From Bacillus sp. FJAT-45037 (GTDB taxonomy: Bacteria; Bacillota; Bacilli; Bacillales; Bacillaceae_D): a stretch of 43,311 nucleotides of DNA. Below are positions 8,752-17,116 of this stretch, piece after piece; the first letter of the stretch is position 1, and each line of letters begins with the position of its first letter. The position numbers were made by a program, and so were the translations under genes. The stretch covers positions 1 to 43,311 of the forward strand of contig NZ_KZ454938.1 of assembly GCF_002797325.1 (NCBI RefSeq), written 5' to 3'. The notes under the pieces are model-generated. The model ran no database searches and had not been told where the DNA came from. It saw only the letters and a list, made by a program, of their open reading frames with translations.

Positions 8752-10692
8752 TTAAGATTGAAGGGTTTCCCATTCTTCCATTAATTGCTCAATAGAAGAT
8801 TTTGTTTGATCGATCTTTTGTTGTGTCTCGTGAGCACGCTCATGGTCTGCGTAAACATCGGGATCGCATAACGCTTCTTCGTGAACAGCGAGCATTTCTT
8901 CTAATTCTTCAATAGTCGCTTCGATTTCTTCGATACGGCGCAGGCGCTGTCGTTCTAGGCGCTTTGTTTCTTTTTCTTGCTCGAAAGAAAGTTTATCTGA
9001 CTTTGTTTCTTTGTTAGCAGAACCCCCGTTAGATACGGTGTTGTCTTCTTGCTCCTTTAATAACTGGCGTTGGCGATTTTCTTCTTTTTTCTCTATATAG
9101 TAATCATAATCACCTAAATAGTTCGTTACTTGACCACCGTCTAATTCACACACTCTTGTTGCAATCCGATTCAAGAAATAACGATCATGGGAGACAAAGA
9201 GAAGTGTGCCAGGATAATGGATCAAGGCAGTTTCCAAAACCTCTTTTGCATCGAGGTCTAAATGGTTTGTTGGTTCATCCATAATGAGTAAGTTTGCTTT
9301 TTTCATCATCAGTTTAGCTAGAGCTAACCGAGCTTTTTCTCCGCCGCTTAACGTAGATACAGGCTTTAAAACATCGTCACCTGAGAAAAGAAAGTTTCCT
9401 AACACCGTGCGAATTTCTTTTTCAGGTAACAAGGAATGATCATCCCAAAGTTCATGTAAAACAAGTTTGTTGGAAGATAGTTTTGCTTGTTCTTGGTCGT
9501 AATAACCGACCTTCACGTTACTACCAAAGCGAATGGTTCCATTTTGAACATCGACTTGTTTTGTGACTGCCTTTAGGATTGTTGATTTCCCAGCACCGTT
9601 GGGTCCAATTAACGCGACACTTTCCGCTCTATTTAAATCTAATCTGACATTAGAGAAGATCGTATCTTTCCCATAAGACACTTCTAACTCGTTAATCCTA
9701 AGCACTTCATTTCCGCTCTGTTTATCAATCCCAAAGGCGAATGAGGCTGATTTTTCATTGCCATCTGGCGCGTCAAGACGATCCATACGCTCAAGTTGTT
9801 TGCGTCTACTTTGTGCACGTTTTGTTGTGGAAGCGCGAGCGATGTTTTTCTGGATGAAATCCTCTAGCTTCGAGACTTCTTCCTGTTGTTTTTCAAATTG
9901 CTTCTTTTCTAATTCGTAGCGTTTAGCTTTTTCCTCTAAATAACGGCTATAGTTGCCGACGTATTTTCTCGAGTGCGTGCGAGAGATCTCGACTACTTGT
10001 GTTACAATCTTATCTAAAAAATAGCGGTCATGAGAAACGATAAGGATCGCCCCAGGGTAACCTTGGAGATACTGCTCAAGCCATGTTAATGTTTCGATAT
10101 CAAGATGGTTTGTCGGCTCATCAAGAATGAGTAAATCTGGTTTGGTTAAAAGGAGCTTACCAAGTGCTAAGCGCGTTTTTTGACCACCACTTAAAGTTGA
10201 TATTTTCGTTGAGTAATCAAACGATCCAAAATGTAGGCCAGCTAAGACACTGCGAATATCTGCCTCGTATTGATAGCCACCTTTATCTTTGAAATCAAGT
10301 TGCATCTGATCATATTCTTTTAACAGTTTTTCATAGCTTGTCTGATTCGATAGTAGGGAAGGATCAGACATCTGTTGCTCCATTTCACGGAGTCTTTTCT
10401 CCATTTTGATTAGCGGGGCAAAGACAGTCAGCATCTCGTCCCAAATCGATAAGGTAGATACCAGCCCAGTATCTTGAGCAAGGTAGCCCATCTTAACATC
10501 TTTTGGTCGTATAATCTCGCCACTATCATAAGAAATTTGACCAGCAATAATTTTTAAAAGAGTTGATTTTCCAGCACCATTGCGACCAACAAGAGCTAAG
10601 CGGTCGCCAGTTTGTACTTCTAGTTTAATACTTGATAGAATCTCTTCAGCACCAAATGATTTTGAGAGATTGACACATTGTAATAAAATCAT
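8752..10692 (-). CDS. ydiF: ABC-F family ATPase YdiF
   Basis: 646 residues, soluble, with two ABC domains and no membrane segments. Walker A motifs GRNGAGKST (36-44) and, in the second half, GPNGAGKST; signatures LSGGQKTRLALGKLLL and LSGGEKARLALAKLMM; Walker B LLILDEPTNHLD and LLIMDEPTNHLD. Between the domains lies the ABC-F linker (LEEKAKRYELEKKQFEKQQE onward), and the C-terminus is a charged coiled coil (KETKRLERQRLRRIEEIEAT and following). ABC-F proteins act on the ribosome E site. Length and position match B. subtilis YdiF; whether it gives antibiotic protection cannot be told. Confidence 0.93.
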   Translation of the reverse strand: MILLQCVNLSKSFGAEEILSSIKLEVQTGDRLALVGRNGAGKSTLLKIIAGQISYDSGEIIRPKDVKMGYLAQDTGLVSTLSIWDEMLTVFAPLIKMEKRLREMEQQMSDPSLLSNQTSYEKLLKEYDQMQLDFKDKGGYQYEADIRSVLAGLHFGSFDYSTKISTLSGGQKTRLALGKLLLTKPDLLILDEPTNHLDIETLTWLEQYLQGYPGAILIVSHDRYFLDKIVTQVVEISRTHSRKYVGNYSRYLEEKAKRYELEKKQFEKQQEEVSKLEDFIQKNIARASTTKRAQSRRKQLERMDRLDAPDGNEKSASFAFGIDKQSGNEVLRINELEVSYGKDTIFSNVRLDLNRAESVALIGPNGAGKSTILKAVTKQVDVQNGTIRFGSNVKVGYYDQEQAKLSSNKLVLHELWDDHSLLPEKEIRTVLGNFLFSGDDVLKPVSTLSGGEKARLALAKLMMKKANLLIMDEPTNHLDLDAKEVLETALIHYPGTLLFVSHDRYFLNRIATRVCELDGGQVTNYLGDYDYYIEKKEENRQRQLLKEQEDNTVSNGGSANKETKSDKLSFEQEKETKRLERQRLRRIEEIEATIEELEEMLAVHEEALCDPDVYADHERAHETQQKIDQTKSSIEQLMEEWETLQS

Positions 10693-10788
10693 GGATATCC
10701 ATCAATCCTTACCTGACAATAGTTTTAGTACATTCAGTGTAACGTAAATGAATCTAATCAACAACTTATTGACAAGTAGCTAAAACGA

Positions 10789-10816
10789 TTACATTCATGT
10801 GTAAATGGTGTACAAT
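10789..10816 (+). promoter_or_regulatory. Candidate rex promoter
   Basis: TTACAT (10789-10794), 16-base spacer, TACAAT (10811-10816), about 100 bases before the rex start. No Rex operator (TTGTGAA-N4-TTCACAA) is seen here, so rex autoregulation is not evident. Confidence 0.5.
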
Positions 10817-10915
10817 AAAACTAGTCACTGTAAAGGGTTGAGCTAAAATAGAAGTAAATAAAAGAATAGGTATAGATGGATAGATGAAGACTAGCTAGGA
10901 GAGGAGGAGATTGCA

Positions 10916-11551
10916 GTGAAGCTACAACAAGCGAAGATTCCTCAAGCAACAGCCAAACGATTGCCGTTATATTATCGCTTTTTAGAGAACTTACACGCAT
11001 CAGGAAAACAGCGCGTGTCATCAACTGAATTAAGTGAAGCAGTCAAAGTTGATTCTGCAACGATTCGTCGTGACTTTTCATATTTTGGCGCACTAGGAAA
11101 AAAGGGATACGGTTATAACGTAAACTATTTGCTATCATTTTTTAGAGAGACGTTAGACCAGAATGAATTAACAAAAGTCATTCTCGTAGGTGTCGGGAAT
11201 TTAGGAACCGCATTTTTGCACTACAATTTCTCAAAGAATAACAATACACAGATCGAAATGGCCTTTGATGTTGATCAGGCGAAAATTGGTACAGAAGTCG
11301 GCGGAGTGAAGATATATAACTTTGACGATTTAGAGAACATTTTAGATCCTGAGGTGACAGTGGCGATCCTTACTGTTCCGTCACAAGTCGCTCAGAAAAA
11401 TGCCGACAGACTCGTCGATGCTGGTATTAAAGGTATTTTGAACTTTACACCAGCCAGGTTATCTGTACCTGATTCTGTTCGAGTGCATCACATTGATTTG
11501 TCGGTTGAATTACAAGCGCTGGTTTATTTTTTGAAGCATTATCCGTTATAA
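10916..11551 (+). CDS. rex: Redox-sensing transcriptional repressor Rex
   Basis: 211 residues. It binds operators of fermentation and respiration genes and is released by NADH. The N-terminal winged helix (about 1-80) has [16 protein letters not shown] and [21 protein letters not shown]; the Rossmann domain has [10 protein letters not shown] at 91-100. GTG start preceded by AGGAGAGGAGGAG. It is divergent from ydiF and followed by tatA-tatC, the B. subtilis ydiF-rex-tatAy-tatCy order. A likely target in this window is cydABS, whose upstream region carries a TGTGA-N6-TCACA palindrome at 14254-14269. Confidence 0.96.
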   Translation: MKLQQAKIPQATAKRLPLYYRFLENLHASGKQRVSSTELSEAVKVDSATIRRDFSYFGALGKKGYGYNVNYLLSFFRETLDQNELTKVILVGVGNLGTAFLHYNFSKNNNTQIEMAFDVDQAKIGTEVGGVKIYNFDDLENILDPEVTVAILTVPSQVAQKNADRLVDAGIKGILNFTPARLSVPDSVRVHHIDLSVELQALVYFLKHYPL

Positions 11552-11582
11552 TAGAAGTAGATTGGACAAGGAGGTGCTACCT

Positions 11583-11765
11583 ATGGGTTTAGGTGGAGGA
11601 AGTATTCTAATTATTGGACTTGTCGCATTGTTGATTTTCGGACCAAAGAAGCTGCCTGAGTTAGGAAAAGCAGCAGGAAATACTTTGCGTGAATTTAAAA
11701 ACGCTACTAAAGGCTTGGCTGATGAAGATGAAGACAAAAAGAAAAGCAGCAAAGATCAAGCTTAA
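11583..11765 (+). CDS. tatA: Sec-independent translocase subunit TatA (TatAy type)
   Basis: 60 residues from ATG 11583, preceded by AAGGAGGTG at ideal spacing. One N-terminal transmembrane helix (SILIIGLVALLIFGP), the FGPKKLPELGKAAG hinge and amphipathic helix, then a charged tail. TatA oligomers form the pore for folded twin-arginine substrates. It is followed 17 bases later by tatC, giving a minimal TatA-TatC system as in B. subtilis TatAyCy. Confidence 0.95.
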   Translation: MGLGGGSILIIGLVALLIFGPKKLPELGKAAGNTLREFKNATKGLADEDEDKKKSSKDQA

Positions 11766-11782
11766 GCAGGAAGGGTTTATAA

Positions 11783-12562
11783 ATGGAATCACGTGATATG
11801 TCGGTGATGGACCATGTGGGGGAATTACGACGGAGAATTATGATCATCGTTATATTCTTTCTCATTGCGCTCATTGCCGGTTTCTTTTTAGCTACGCCGT
11901 TAATAACCTATTTACAAAATGCTCCAACAGCGCAGGACTTACCTATGAACGCGTTTAAGATGACTGATTCGATCAGGATCTTTATGACCTTTGCTTTTGC
12001 AAGTGCGCTGATTATGATTTTTCCGATCATCTTATATCAGCTATGGTCGTTTATTCGTCCGGGCTTACATGAGAATGAACAAAAAGCAACACTCGCCTAT
12101 ATACCGATTGCTTTTATCTTATTTTTGATGGGGCTTTCATTCTCATACTTCATTTTGTTCCCCTATATCATTCAATTTATGAGTAACCTCGCAGAGAGAT
12201 TAGATATTACGGAGCAATACGGGGTAAATGAATACTTTTCTTTCCTGTTTCAAATTACATTACCTTTTGGTCTATTGTTTCAATTGCCAGTCGTTGTGAT
12301 GTTTTTAACACGATTAGGGTTGATTACACCAGCATTCTTATCTAGCGTAAGAAAACTAGCGTATTTTGTTTTACTCGTTATTGCAGGGTTCATTACGCCA
12401 CCTGAGCTAATCAGTCATTTGATGGTGACGTTACCGATGCTGCTTTTATATGAATTTAGTATTTGGGTATCAAGGTTAACGTATCGTAAGGTATTGAAGG
12501 CACAAAGGTTAATGGAAGAGCAAGAAGAACAAGAAGAACAAAAAAAGCAGGACAAAAAATAA
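11783..12562 (+). CDS. tatC: Sec-independent translocase subunit TatC (TatCy type)
   Basis: 259 residues, six membrane segments. TatC recognises the twin-arginine signal peptide. The family N-terminus SVMDHVGELRRRI and the conserved region YQLWSFIRPGLHENE after the second helix are present, as is FITPPELISHLMVTLPMLLLYE. The tail is a run of acidic and Gln/Lys residues (EEQEEQEEQKKQDKK). Ribosome binding site GGAAGGG. A strong terminator follows. Confidence 0.96.
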   Translation: MESRDMSVMDHVGELRRRIMIIVIFFLIALIAGFFLATPLITYLQNAPTAQDLPMNAFKMTDSIRIFMTFAFASALIMIFPIILYQLWSFIRPGLHENEQKATLAYIPIAFILFLMGLSFSYFILFPYIIQFMSNLAERLDITEQYGVNEYFSFLFQITLPFGLLFQLPVVVMFLTRLGLITPAFLSSVRKLAYFVLLVIAGFITPPELISHLMVTLPMLLLYEFSIWVSRLTYRKVLKAQRLMEEQEEQEEQKKQDKK

Positions 12563-12567
12563 ATGAG

Positions 12568-12607
12568 AACTGCTAGGACATGTAAGCATTGTCCTAGCAG
12601 TTTTTTT
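12568..12607 (+). terminator. Terminator of rex-tatA-tatC
   Basis: Stem AACTGCTAGGACA / TGTCCTAGCAGTT-like arms around GTAAGCAT, then seven T. Confidence 0.9.
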
Positions 12608-12614
12608 ATTTGGA

Positions 12615-12646
12615 GCGTAGTTAAACAAACGTTTGATTAACTACGC
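12615..12646. promoter_or_regulatory. Palindromic operator 1 of the efflux-pump promoter
   Basis: Core TTAAACAAACGTTTGATTAA at 12621-12640, extended outward by arms GCGTAG and CTACGC into a 32-base palindrome with one mismatched pair. Its right half overlaps the candidate -35. The style (AT-rich, central ACGT) fits a TetR-family repressor, but no such regulator gene is in the window. Confidence 0.75.
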
Positions 12647-12660
12647 AATGGTCATAATAC
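12633..12660 (+). promoter_or_regulatory. Candidate promoter of the efflux-pump operon
   Basis: TTGATT (12633-12638, inside operator 1), 16-base spacer, TAATAC (12655-12660). Operator 2 follows about where transcription would begin. The layout is the same as at 34396-34423. Confidence 0.5.
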
Positions 12661-12672
12661 GAGCTTTAAGTA

Positions 12673-12692
12673 TTAAATAAACGTTTAATTAA
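12673..12692. promoter_or_regulatory. Palindromic operator 2 of the efflux-pump promoter
   Basis: TTAAATAAACGTTTAATTAA, a second copy of the same operator, centred exactly 52 bases after operator 1. Confidence 0.7.
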
Positions 12693-12724
12693 TCGGTTCA
12701 TTTGAACAAAGCAAGGAGGTCTTT

Positions 12725-12802
12725 ATGAGCTTATTTTATAAAATAAAAGTTGAATCATGCTATGATAAAACTAAATCCTTCGAAGAGCGAAATGGTGTGT
12801 GA
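12725..12802 (+). CDS. 25-codon leader ORF upstream of the efflux pump
   Basis: The ATG follows a near-perfect ribosome binding site AAGGAGGT (12713-12720). The peptide starts MSLFYKIKVESC, is basic in the middle, and ends FEERNGV. The stop at 12800-12802 lies three bases before the efflux-pump ATG, whose own ribosome binding site is poor (GGTG inside this ORF). This arrangement favours translational coupling or leader-peptide control. An alternative is that it is the remnant of a longer upstream gene such as a repressor. No homologue is known to me. Confidence 0.5.
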   Translation: MSLFYKIKVESCYDKTKSFEERNGV

Positions 12803-12805
12803 TCA

Positions 12806-14203
12806 ATGGGAAAACTAACAGGTAAATGGATGGTTGTTGTTGCCGTATTACTTGGTACCTTTACAATGATTTTAAATAATAGTATGTTGAATCCTGCTGT
12901 GCCAAAGTTAATGGAGGTCTTTCAGTCAGATGCTGTGAGTACTGGTTGGGTGATTACGATTTTTATGGTTACGATGGGAATGACGGTACCGATAACAGGG
13001 TACCTAGGCGATCGTTTCGGTAAAAAGAAATTATATATTATTGGATTAACGATTTTTGTTATTGGATCTGTACTCGGTTCCTTTTCGTGGAATCTATCTT
13101 CTCTGATCTTCTTCCGAGGACTCCAAGGAATGGGTGGCGGAATTATGATGCCCCTTTCTATGGCGCTCATCTTCGAGGCATTTCCTAGGAATGAACGTGG
13201 TATGGCTACAGGGGTTTGGGGTATTGCCGCGATGATGGCACCCACGATCGGACCAACAGTGGGTGGTATATTGCTAGAGACGACTAGTTGGCATTATTTA
13301 TTTTGGTGCAATGTTCCAATTGGTTTACTTGGCCTATGGTTTGCTGTTCGTTATTTACCTGATACTTCGCCGAATCGATCGGTTACATTTGATCGTTACG
13401 GATTTGTTACAGTAACAGCTGGCGTTGGTATGATCTTGCTTGCACTCGGAAGAATGTCAGAGCTTGCTCATCTACTTATGCCTATCAATATATTGCTGAT
13501 TTTATTAGGACTATCTCTTTTAATTGTATTTGTTCAAATTGAAAAGCGAGTGTCACAACCTTTGCTTGATTTATCTCTCTTTAGAATACCGGCCTATAGT
13601 TATAGTGTCGTCATTGCAAGTATTACATCGATTAGTTTATTTGCAGGGATTTTCTTAATTCCACTGCTTATTCAGCAAGTGTACGGACTAAGTGCGATTA
13701 TGACTGGGTTGATTTTTTTGCCATCTGCGTTACTTACAGGACTGTTTATGACGGTTGGTGGCAGGATTTTGGATCGGAAAGGTGCAGGTGGGGTTGTCAC
13801 GAGTGGATTAATCATCTTATCTGTAAGTACAGTCGCACTCGGATTCCTCACACTAGAGACGTCGCTTATCTTTATTTTTGTAATGATGGCTATCCGTGGG
13901 ATCGGTGCTGGGCTTAGTACGATGCCAGCAACAACGACAGGGATGAACGCTATTCCAGATCCATTAATTTCTCGTGGGTCGGCTTTAAATAACGTTCTTC
14001 GTCAAATGAGTTCCGCTTTAGGCATTGTTTTTATCTCCATCTATTTTGAAGTAAGAAGGGGACAATTAGCAGGAGTGATGTCGACGGAAGAGGCAAGTCT
14101 AAAAGCAATAAATGAAGGTTTTATTGTGATCGGACTGCTTACAGCGATCACGATTCCTGCAGCCTTTTTATTAGAGAAACACTCAAAGTTCTCATCAAAT
14201 TAA
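12806..14203 (+). CDS. MFS transporter, DHA2 (14-helix) drug efflux family
   Basis: 465 residues. Proton-driven exporter in the cytoplasmic membrane. Motif A reads GYLGDRFGKKKLY near residue 63-75; the antiporter motif C region reads APTIGPTVGGILLE near 145-158; the DHA2 signature WHYLFWCNVPIGLLGL follows. Closest in style to LmrB/EmrB/MdtP-type pumps; the substrate is unknown. It is translated right behind the 25-codon leader ORF and sits under a two-operator promoter, consistent with inducible repression by a TetR-type regulator encoded elsewhere. Confidence 0.9.
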   Translation: MGKLTGKWMVVVAVLLGTFTMILNNSMLNPAVPKLMEVFQSDAVSTGWVITIFMVTMGMTVPITGYLGDRFGKKKLYIIGLTIFVIGSVLGSFSWNLSSLIFFRGLQGMGGGIMMPLSMALIFEAFPRNERGMATGVWGIAAMMAPTIGPTVGGILLETTSWHYLFWCNVPIGLLGLWFAVRYLPDTSPNRSVTFDRYGFVTVTAGVGMILLALGRMSELAHLLMPINILLILLGLSLLIVFVQIEKRVSQPLLDLSLFRIPAYSYSVVIASITSISLFAGIFLIPLLIQQVYGLSAIMTGLIFLPSALLTGLFMTVGGRILDRKGAGGVVTSGLIILSVSTVALGFLTLETSLIFIFVMMAIRGIGAGLSTMPATTTGMNAIPDPLISRGSALNNVLRQMSSALGIVFISIYFEVRRGQLAGVMSTEEASLKAINEGFIVIGLLTAITIPAAFLLEKHSKFSSN

Positions 14204-14240
14204 GAAGGAGAGGCTAAGAGTTTTAGCCTCCTTCTTTTTG
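14203..14240 (+). terminator. Terminator after the efflux pump
   Basis: Imperfect stem AAGAAGGAGAGGCTAA / TTTTAGCCTCCTTCTT followed by TTTTT, starting at the stop codon. Confidence 0.8.
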
Positions 14241-14241
14241 G

Positions 14242-14281
14242 TTTTGACATCTATGTGATTTAATTCACATAGATGTCAAAA
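14242..14281. promoter_or_regulatory. Rex/Fnr-like operator upstream of cydA
   Basis: Perfect 17-base inverted repeat, arms 14242-14258 and 14265-14281, loop TTTAAT. The core ATGTGATTTAATTCACAT contains TGTGA-N6-TCACA, an exact Fnr/CRP-type half-site pair, and matches 11 of 14 defined positions of the Bacillus Rex site TTGTGAA-N4-TTCACAA. The location before cytochrome bd fits either regulator. Confidence 0.65.
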
Positions 14282-14282
14282 T

Positions 14283-14296
14283 CAAAAACGTTTTCA
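14283..14296. promoter_or_regulatory. Candidate CcpA (cre) site
   Basis: CAAAAACGTTTTCA matches the symmetric cre TGAAAACGTTTTCA at 12 of 14 positions. It lies directly after the Rex/Fnr-like palindrome and before cydA, an operon under CcpA control in B. subtilis. Confidence 0.45.
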
Positions 14297-14413
14297 ATTT
14301 ATTTTCTGTGGTAAGTTAGTTATACAACTTTTCATCAAAAAATGTTGCTAAAGCTTGTGAATGATTGAGCATAAATAGACATTACTTTTACTGATTTTTT
14401 AGGAGGGAACAAG

Positions 14414-15745
14414 ATGATTGAGTACGATCCCGTCTTATATAGTCGGCTTTTAACCGGGTTGACTCTTGCTTATCACGTTATTTTTGCCACGATTGGGGTA
14501 GGAATTCCGTTAATGATCGCTCTAGCAGAATGGATAGGAATTAAGCGTGATGACGAGCATTATCGCTTACTTGCTAGACGTTGGGCGCGAGGGTTTGTCA
14601 TTACCGTTGCTATCGGTGTCGTAACCGGAACGGCAATCGGTTTACAGCTAAGTCTACTCTGGCCAAACTTCATGCAAGTAGCAGGTCATGTGATTAGTTT
14701 ACCGATGTTTATGGAAACTTTTGCGTTTTTCTTTGAAGCCATTTTTCTTGGTATATATCTTTATACATGGGATCGATTTAAAAATAAGATGAGTCACTTT
14801 TTATTGTTGATTCCCGTCGTTATAGGTGCCTCTCTATCGGGCTTCTTTATCACGACCGTAAACGCATTTATGAATGCACCTGCTGGGTTTGAAATGGAAA
14901 ACGGTGTGATTACAAATATAAACCCACTCGCTGCGATGTTTAATCCAGCGACACCTACAAAAGTAGCTCATGTTCTTTCATCGGCTTATTTGACATCAGC
15001 ATTTGTTTTAGCGGCGATTGCAGCTTATTCGTTGTTAAAAGGAAAAGATCATGTCTACCACAAGAAAGCTCTTCATTTAACGATGACGGTTGCGGCAGTT
15101 TTTGCTGTAGCTACAGCAATTATTGGAGACTTTTCAGGGAAGTATTTAGCTGAATATCAACCAGAAAAGCTAGCAGCAGCTGAGTGGCACTTTGAAACAT
15201 CAGCACAGGCACCTCTAGTATTAGGTGGAATTCTGGATGATGAGGGAAATGTTAGATATGCATTAGAAATCCCTTATGCACTTAGTATTTTAGCGCATGG
15301 TGACCCTAATGCTGAGGTCATCGGTTTAGAGGAATTCAATCAAGATGAACTCCCCCCATTGATTGTCCATTATTTCTTTGATGCGATGGTTGGTATTGGG
15401 ATGTTCTTAGCTTTTGTATCGATAGCCTATGTGGTATTACAGCGTTTCCGTAAGAGGAATGAACATAACCGCTTGTTGTTATGGGGAATTCTCCTTGGAG
15501 GGCCGCTTTCTATTTTAGCTATTCAAATGGGTTGGTTCTTTGCAGAGTTGGGAAGACAGCCATGGATTCTGAATGGATATATGACGACAGCTGAAGGGGC
15601 GACCACTTCTCCACATGTTGATTTGATGCTGTACTTGTTTATTTTGCTCTATATTATTTTAACGGTGTCTTGTATTACCGTATTGAGAAGAATGTTTAAA
15701 TCTAATCCAGTAGAACACGAACTTAAAACCCGAGGGATTGAGTAG
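14414..15745 (+). CDS. cydA: Cytochrome bd menaquinol oxidase subunit I
   Basis: 443 residues, the short form without the long Q-loop insertion. It oxidises quinol and reduces O2 at low oxygen without proton pumping. The haem b595 ligand is H21 in TLAYHVIFATIGVG; the conserved GRQPWILNGYMTTAEG lies near the C-terminus, and FMNAPAGFEM corresponds to the family motif NSWMQTPAGF. About nine membrane helices. Start ATG 14414 with AGGAGGG. First gene of cydA-cydB-cydS; no cydCD exporter genes follow here. Confidence 0.96.
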   Translation: MIEYDPVLYSRLLTGLTLAYHVIFATIGVGIPLMIALAEWIGIKRDDEHYRLLARRWARGFVITVAIGVVTGTAIGLQLSLLWPNFMQVAGHVISLPMFMETFAFFFEAIFLGIYLYTWDRFKNKMSHFLLLIPVVIGASLSGFFITTVNAFMNAPAGFEMENGVITNINPLAAMFNPATPTKVAHVLSSAYLTSAFVLAAIAAYSLLKGKDHVYHKKALHLTMTVAAVFAVATAIIGDFSGKYLAEYQPEKLAAAEWHFETSAQAPLVLGGILDDEGNVRYALEIPYALSILAHGDPNAEVIGLEEFNQDELPPLIVHYFFDAMVGIGMFLAFVSIAYVVLQRFRKRNEHNRLLLWGILLGGPLSILAIQMGWFFAELGRQPWILNGYMTTAEGATTSPHVDLMLYLFILLYIILTVSCITVLRRMFKSNPVEHELKTRGIE

Positions 15746-15759
15746 AAGGAGGAGATACC

Positions 15760-16773
15760 ATGGATTATGAATTAATAGGTATTACGGTTCTGTGGACATT
15801 TCTCTATGGCTATTTGATTGTAGCGTCGATCGATTTCGGCGCAGGGTTTTTTAGCTACTTTTCTAGTGTCACAGGGCGTGAACACCTTGTAAATAAAGTA
15901 ATTAACCGGTACTTGTCGCCAGTTTGGGAAGTGACAAACGTATTCTTAGTCTTTTTCTTTATTGGTATTGTCGGATTCTTTCCTTCAACAGCTTACTATT
16001 ATGGAACAGCCTTATTGATTCCAGGTAGTATTGCGATCGTTTTGCTTGCTCTACGTGGTTCTTATTATGCGTTTCACCACTATGGAGAAAAAGGGAGCGG
16101 CTTTTATCAGTTTTTATATGGAGCAACAGGGCTGTTAATTCCAGCGTCGTTGTCTGTAGTACTTACCATTTCAGAAGGAGGGTTTCTTGTTGTAACTGGA
16201 GATCATCTGTATCTTGATTATGGTGCCTTATTTACCAATTTTTATTCATGGACTGTTGTCATTTTAGCAATTGTCAGTGTGCTTTATATCTCTGCATGTT
16301 TCCTCACGTTCTATGCGTATAAAGCACGTGATATGGATGCCTATAAGGTCTTACGAGGCTATGCATTGTTCTGGAGCGTTCCAACGATAATGGCTAGTAT
16401 TTTAGTTTTTCTAGCACTAAATCAACATAACCCTGTTCACTTTGAAAAGATGCTCGATCTTGCTTGGATGTTTACGTTATCCTTTATCTTTTTTGTAGCA
16501 GCCGTTTATCTGATCTGGAAAGAGAAGCGATTTGGTTTATCATTTATCTTCGTGATGTTACAGTTCGCGACAGCATTTTATGGGTACGGAGCATCACACT
16601 TACCTTACTTGCTCTATCCACACTTAACGATTTATGATGGATTTACAAATGAGACAATGGCCATCACTTTAATTATTGTGTTTATTGCCGGATTGTTCTT
16701 GTTGATTCCATCCTTGTATTTACTAATGCGTTTATTCTTGTTTGATAACCAGTATGTTCAAGGCAAAAAATAA
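15760..16773 (+). CDS. cydB: Cytochrome bd menaquinol oxidase subunit II
   Basis: 337 residues, about nine membrane helices, partner of CydA. The N-terminal segment LWTFLYGYLIVASIDFGAGFF matches the CydB family (aspartate in helix 1), and RGSYYAFHHYG and SHLPYLLYPHLTIYDG are typical. Start ATG 15760 with AAGGAGGAG, 14 bases after cydA. It is followed after 11 bases by the tiny cydS. Confidence 0.95.
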   Translation: MDYELIGITVLWTFLYGYLIVASIDFGAGFFSYFSSVTGREHLVNKVINRYLSPVWEVTNVFLVFFFIGIVGFFPSTAYYYGTALLIPGSIAIVLLALRGSYYAFHHYGEKGSGFYQFLYGATGLLIPASLSVVLTISEGGFLVVTGDHLYLDYGALFTNFYSWTVVILAIVSVLYISACFLTFYAYKARDMDAYKVLRGYALFWSVPTIMASILVFLALNQHNPVHFEKMLDLAWMFTLSFIFFVAAVYLIWKEKRFGLSFIFVMLQFATAFYGYGASHLPYLLYPHLTIYDGFTNETMAITLIIVFIAGLFLLIPSLYLLMRLFLFDNQYVQGKK

Positions 16774-16784
16774 GGAGGAGACAT

Positions 16785-16886
16785 ATGGACTTTTTCTTAA
16801 TTATGATTGCACCGATTCTTCTTGTTGTATTATGTGTGCTTGGTTTGTTCCTTTGGGGAGCTAAATCTAAAGAGCCATATCAATAA
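16785..16886 (+). CDS. cydS: Cytochrome bd small subunit CydS (33 residues)
   Basis: 33 residues, a single transmembrane helix (MDFFLIMIAPILLVVLCVLG..) and a short polar tail ending KSKEPYQ. A strong ribosome binding site AAGGAGGAG lies just after the cydB stop. Geobacillus cytochrome bd has a third subunit CydS of the same length and layout, binding at helices of CydA and probably stabilising haem. Below the usual gene-calling length, so likely missed by automatic annotation. Confidence 0.85.
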   Translation: MDFFLIMIAPILLVVLCVLGLFLWGAKSKEPYQ

Positions 16887-16892
16887 ACTTGC

Positions 16893-16921
16893 ACCACCAG
16901 CTAGGTAGCTGGTGGTCTTTC
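16893..16921 (+). terminator. Terminator of cydABS
   Basis: Stem ACCACCAGCTA / TAGCTGGTGGT with a short loop, followed by CTTTCT. Confidence 0.8.
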
Positions 16922-17036
16922 TGTATCTAAGAGGGTAGTACTCAAAGTGTCCAGATGTCTAGTGGGTTGAAAGTACTAAAATAGGGGGAAACTAGTAGTG
17001 TTAATCTAGGTGATGCTACTTATTTTTTTAATAAAA

Positions 17037-17061
17037 GTTTAGTTTTTAGTTGAAAGGGAAT
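17037..17061 (+). promoter_or_regulatory. Candidate SigB promoter of the lipoprotein gene
   Basis: GTTTAG (17037-17042), 13-base spacer, GGGAAT (17056-17061), close to the SigB consensus GTTTAA-N12-15-GGGTAT. It lies 56 bases before the lipoprotein start. Confidence 0.45.
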
Positions 17062-17116
17062 AGAATATCAGTTAGTTTTACAAAGAAATACAAAGTTTAA
17101 TTTGGAGGGTTGAAGG

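Noticed and set aside
10775-10795. Cre-like sequence (AAAACGATTACA) upstream of rex
   Set aside because: Only half of the symmetric consensus matches and it falls upstream of or inside a weak promoter; too little to call.
12758-12766. Extended -10 (TGCTATGAT) as the promoter of the efflux pump
   Set aside because: It lies inside the leader ORF and downstream of both operators, and has no -35; the promoter overlapping operator 1 is better supported.
14345-14376. TTGTGA half-site and TTGCTA / CATAAA as cydA promoter or second Rex site
   Set aside because: Only one half of the Rex site is present and the spacer between the boxes would be 19 bases; left out as a feature.
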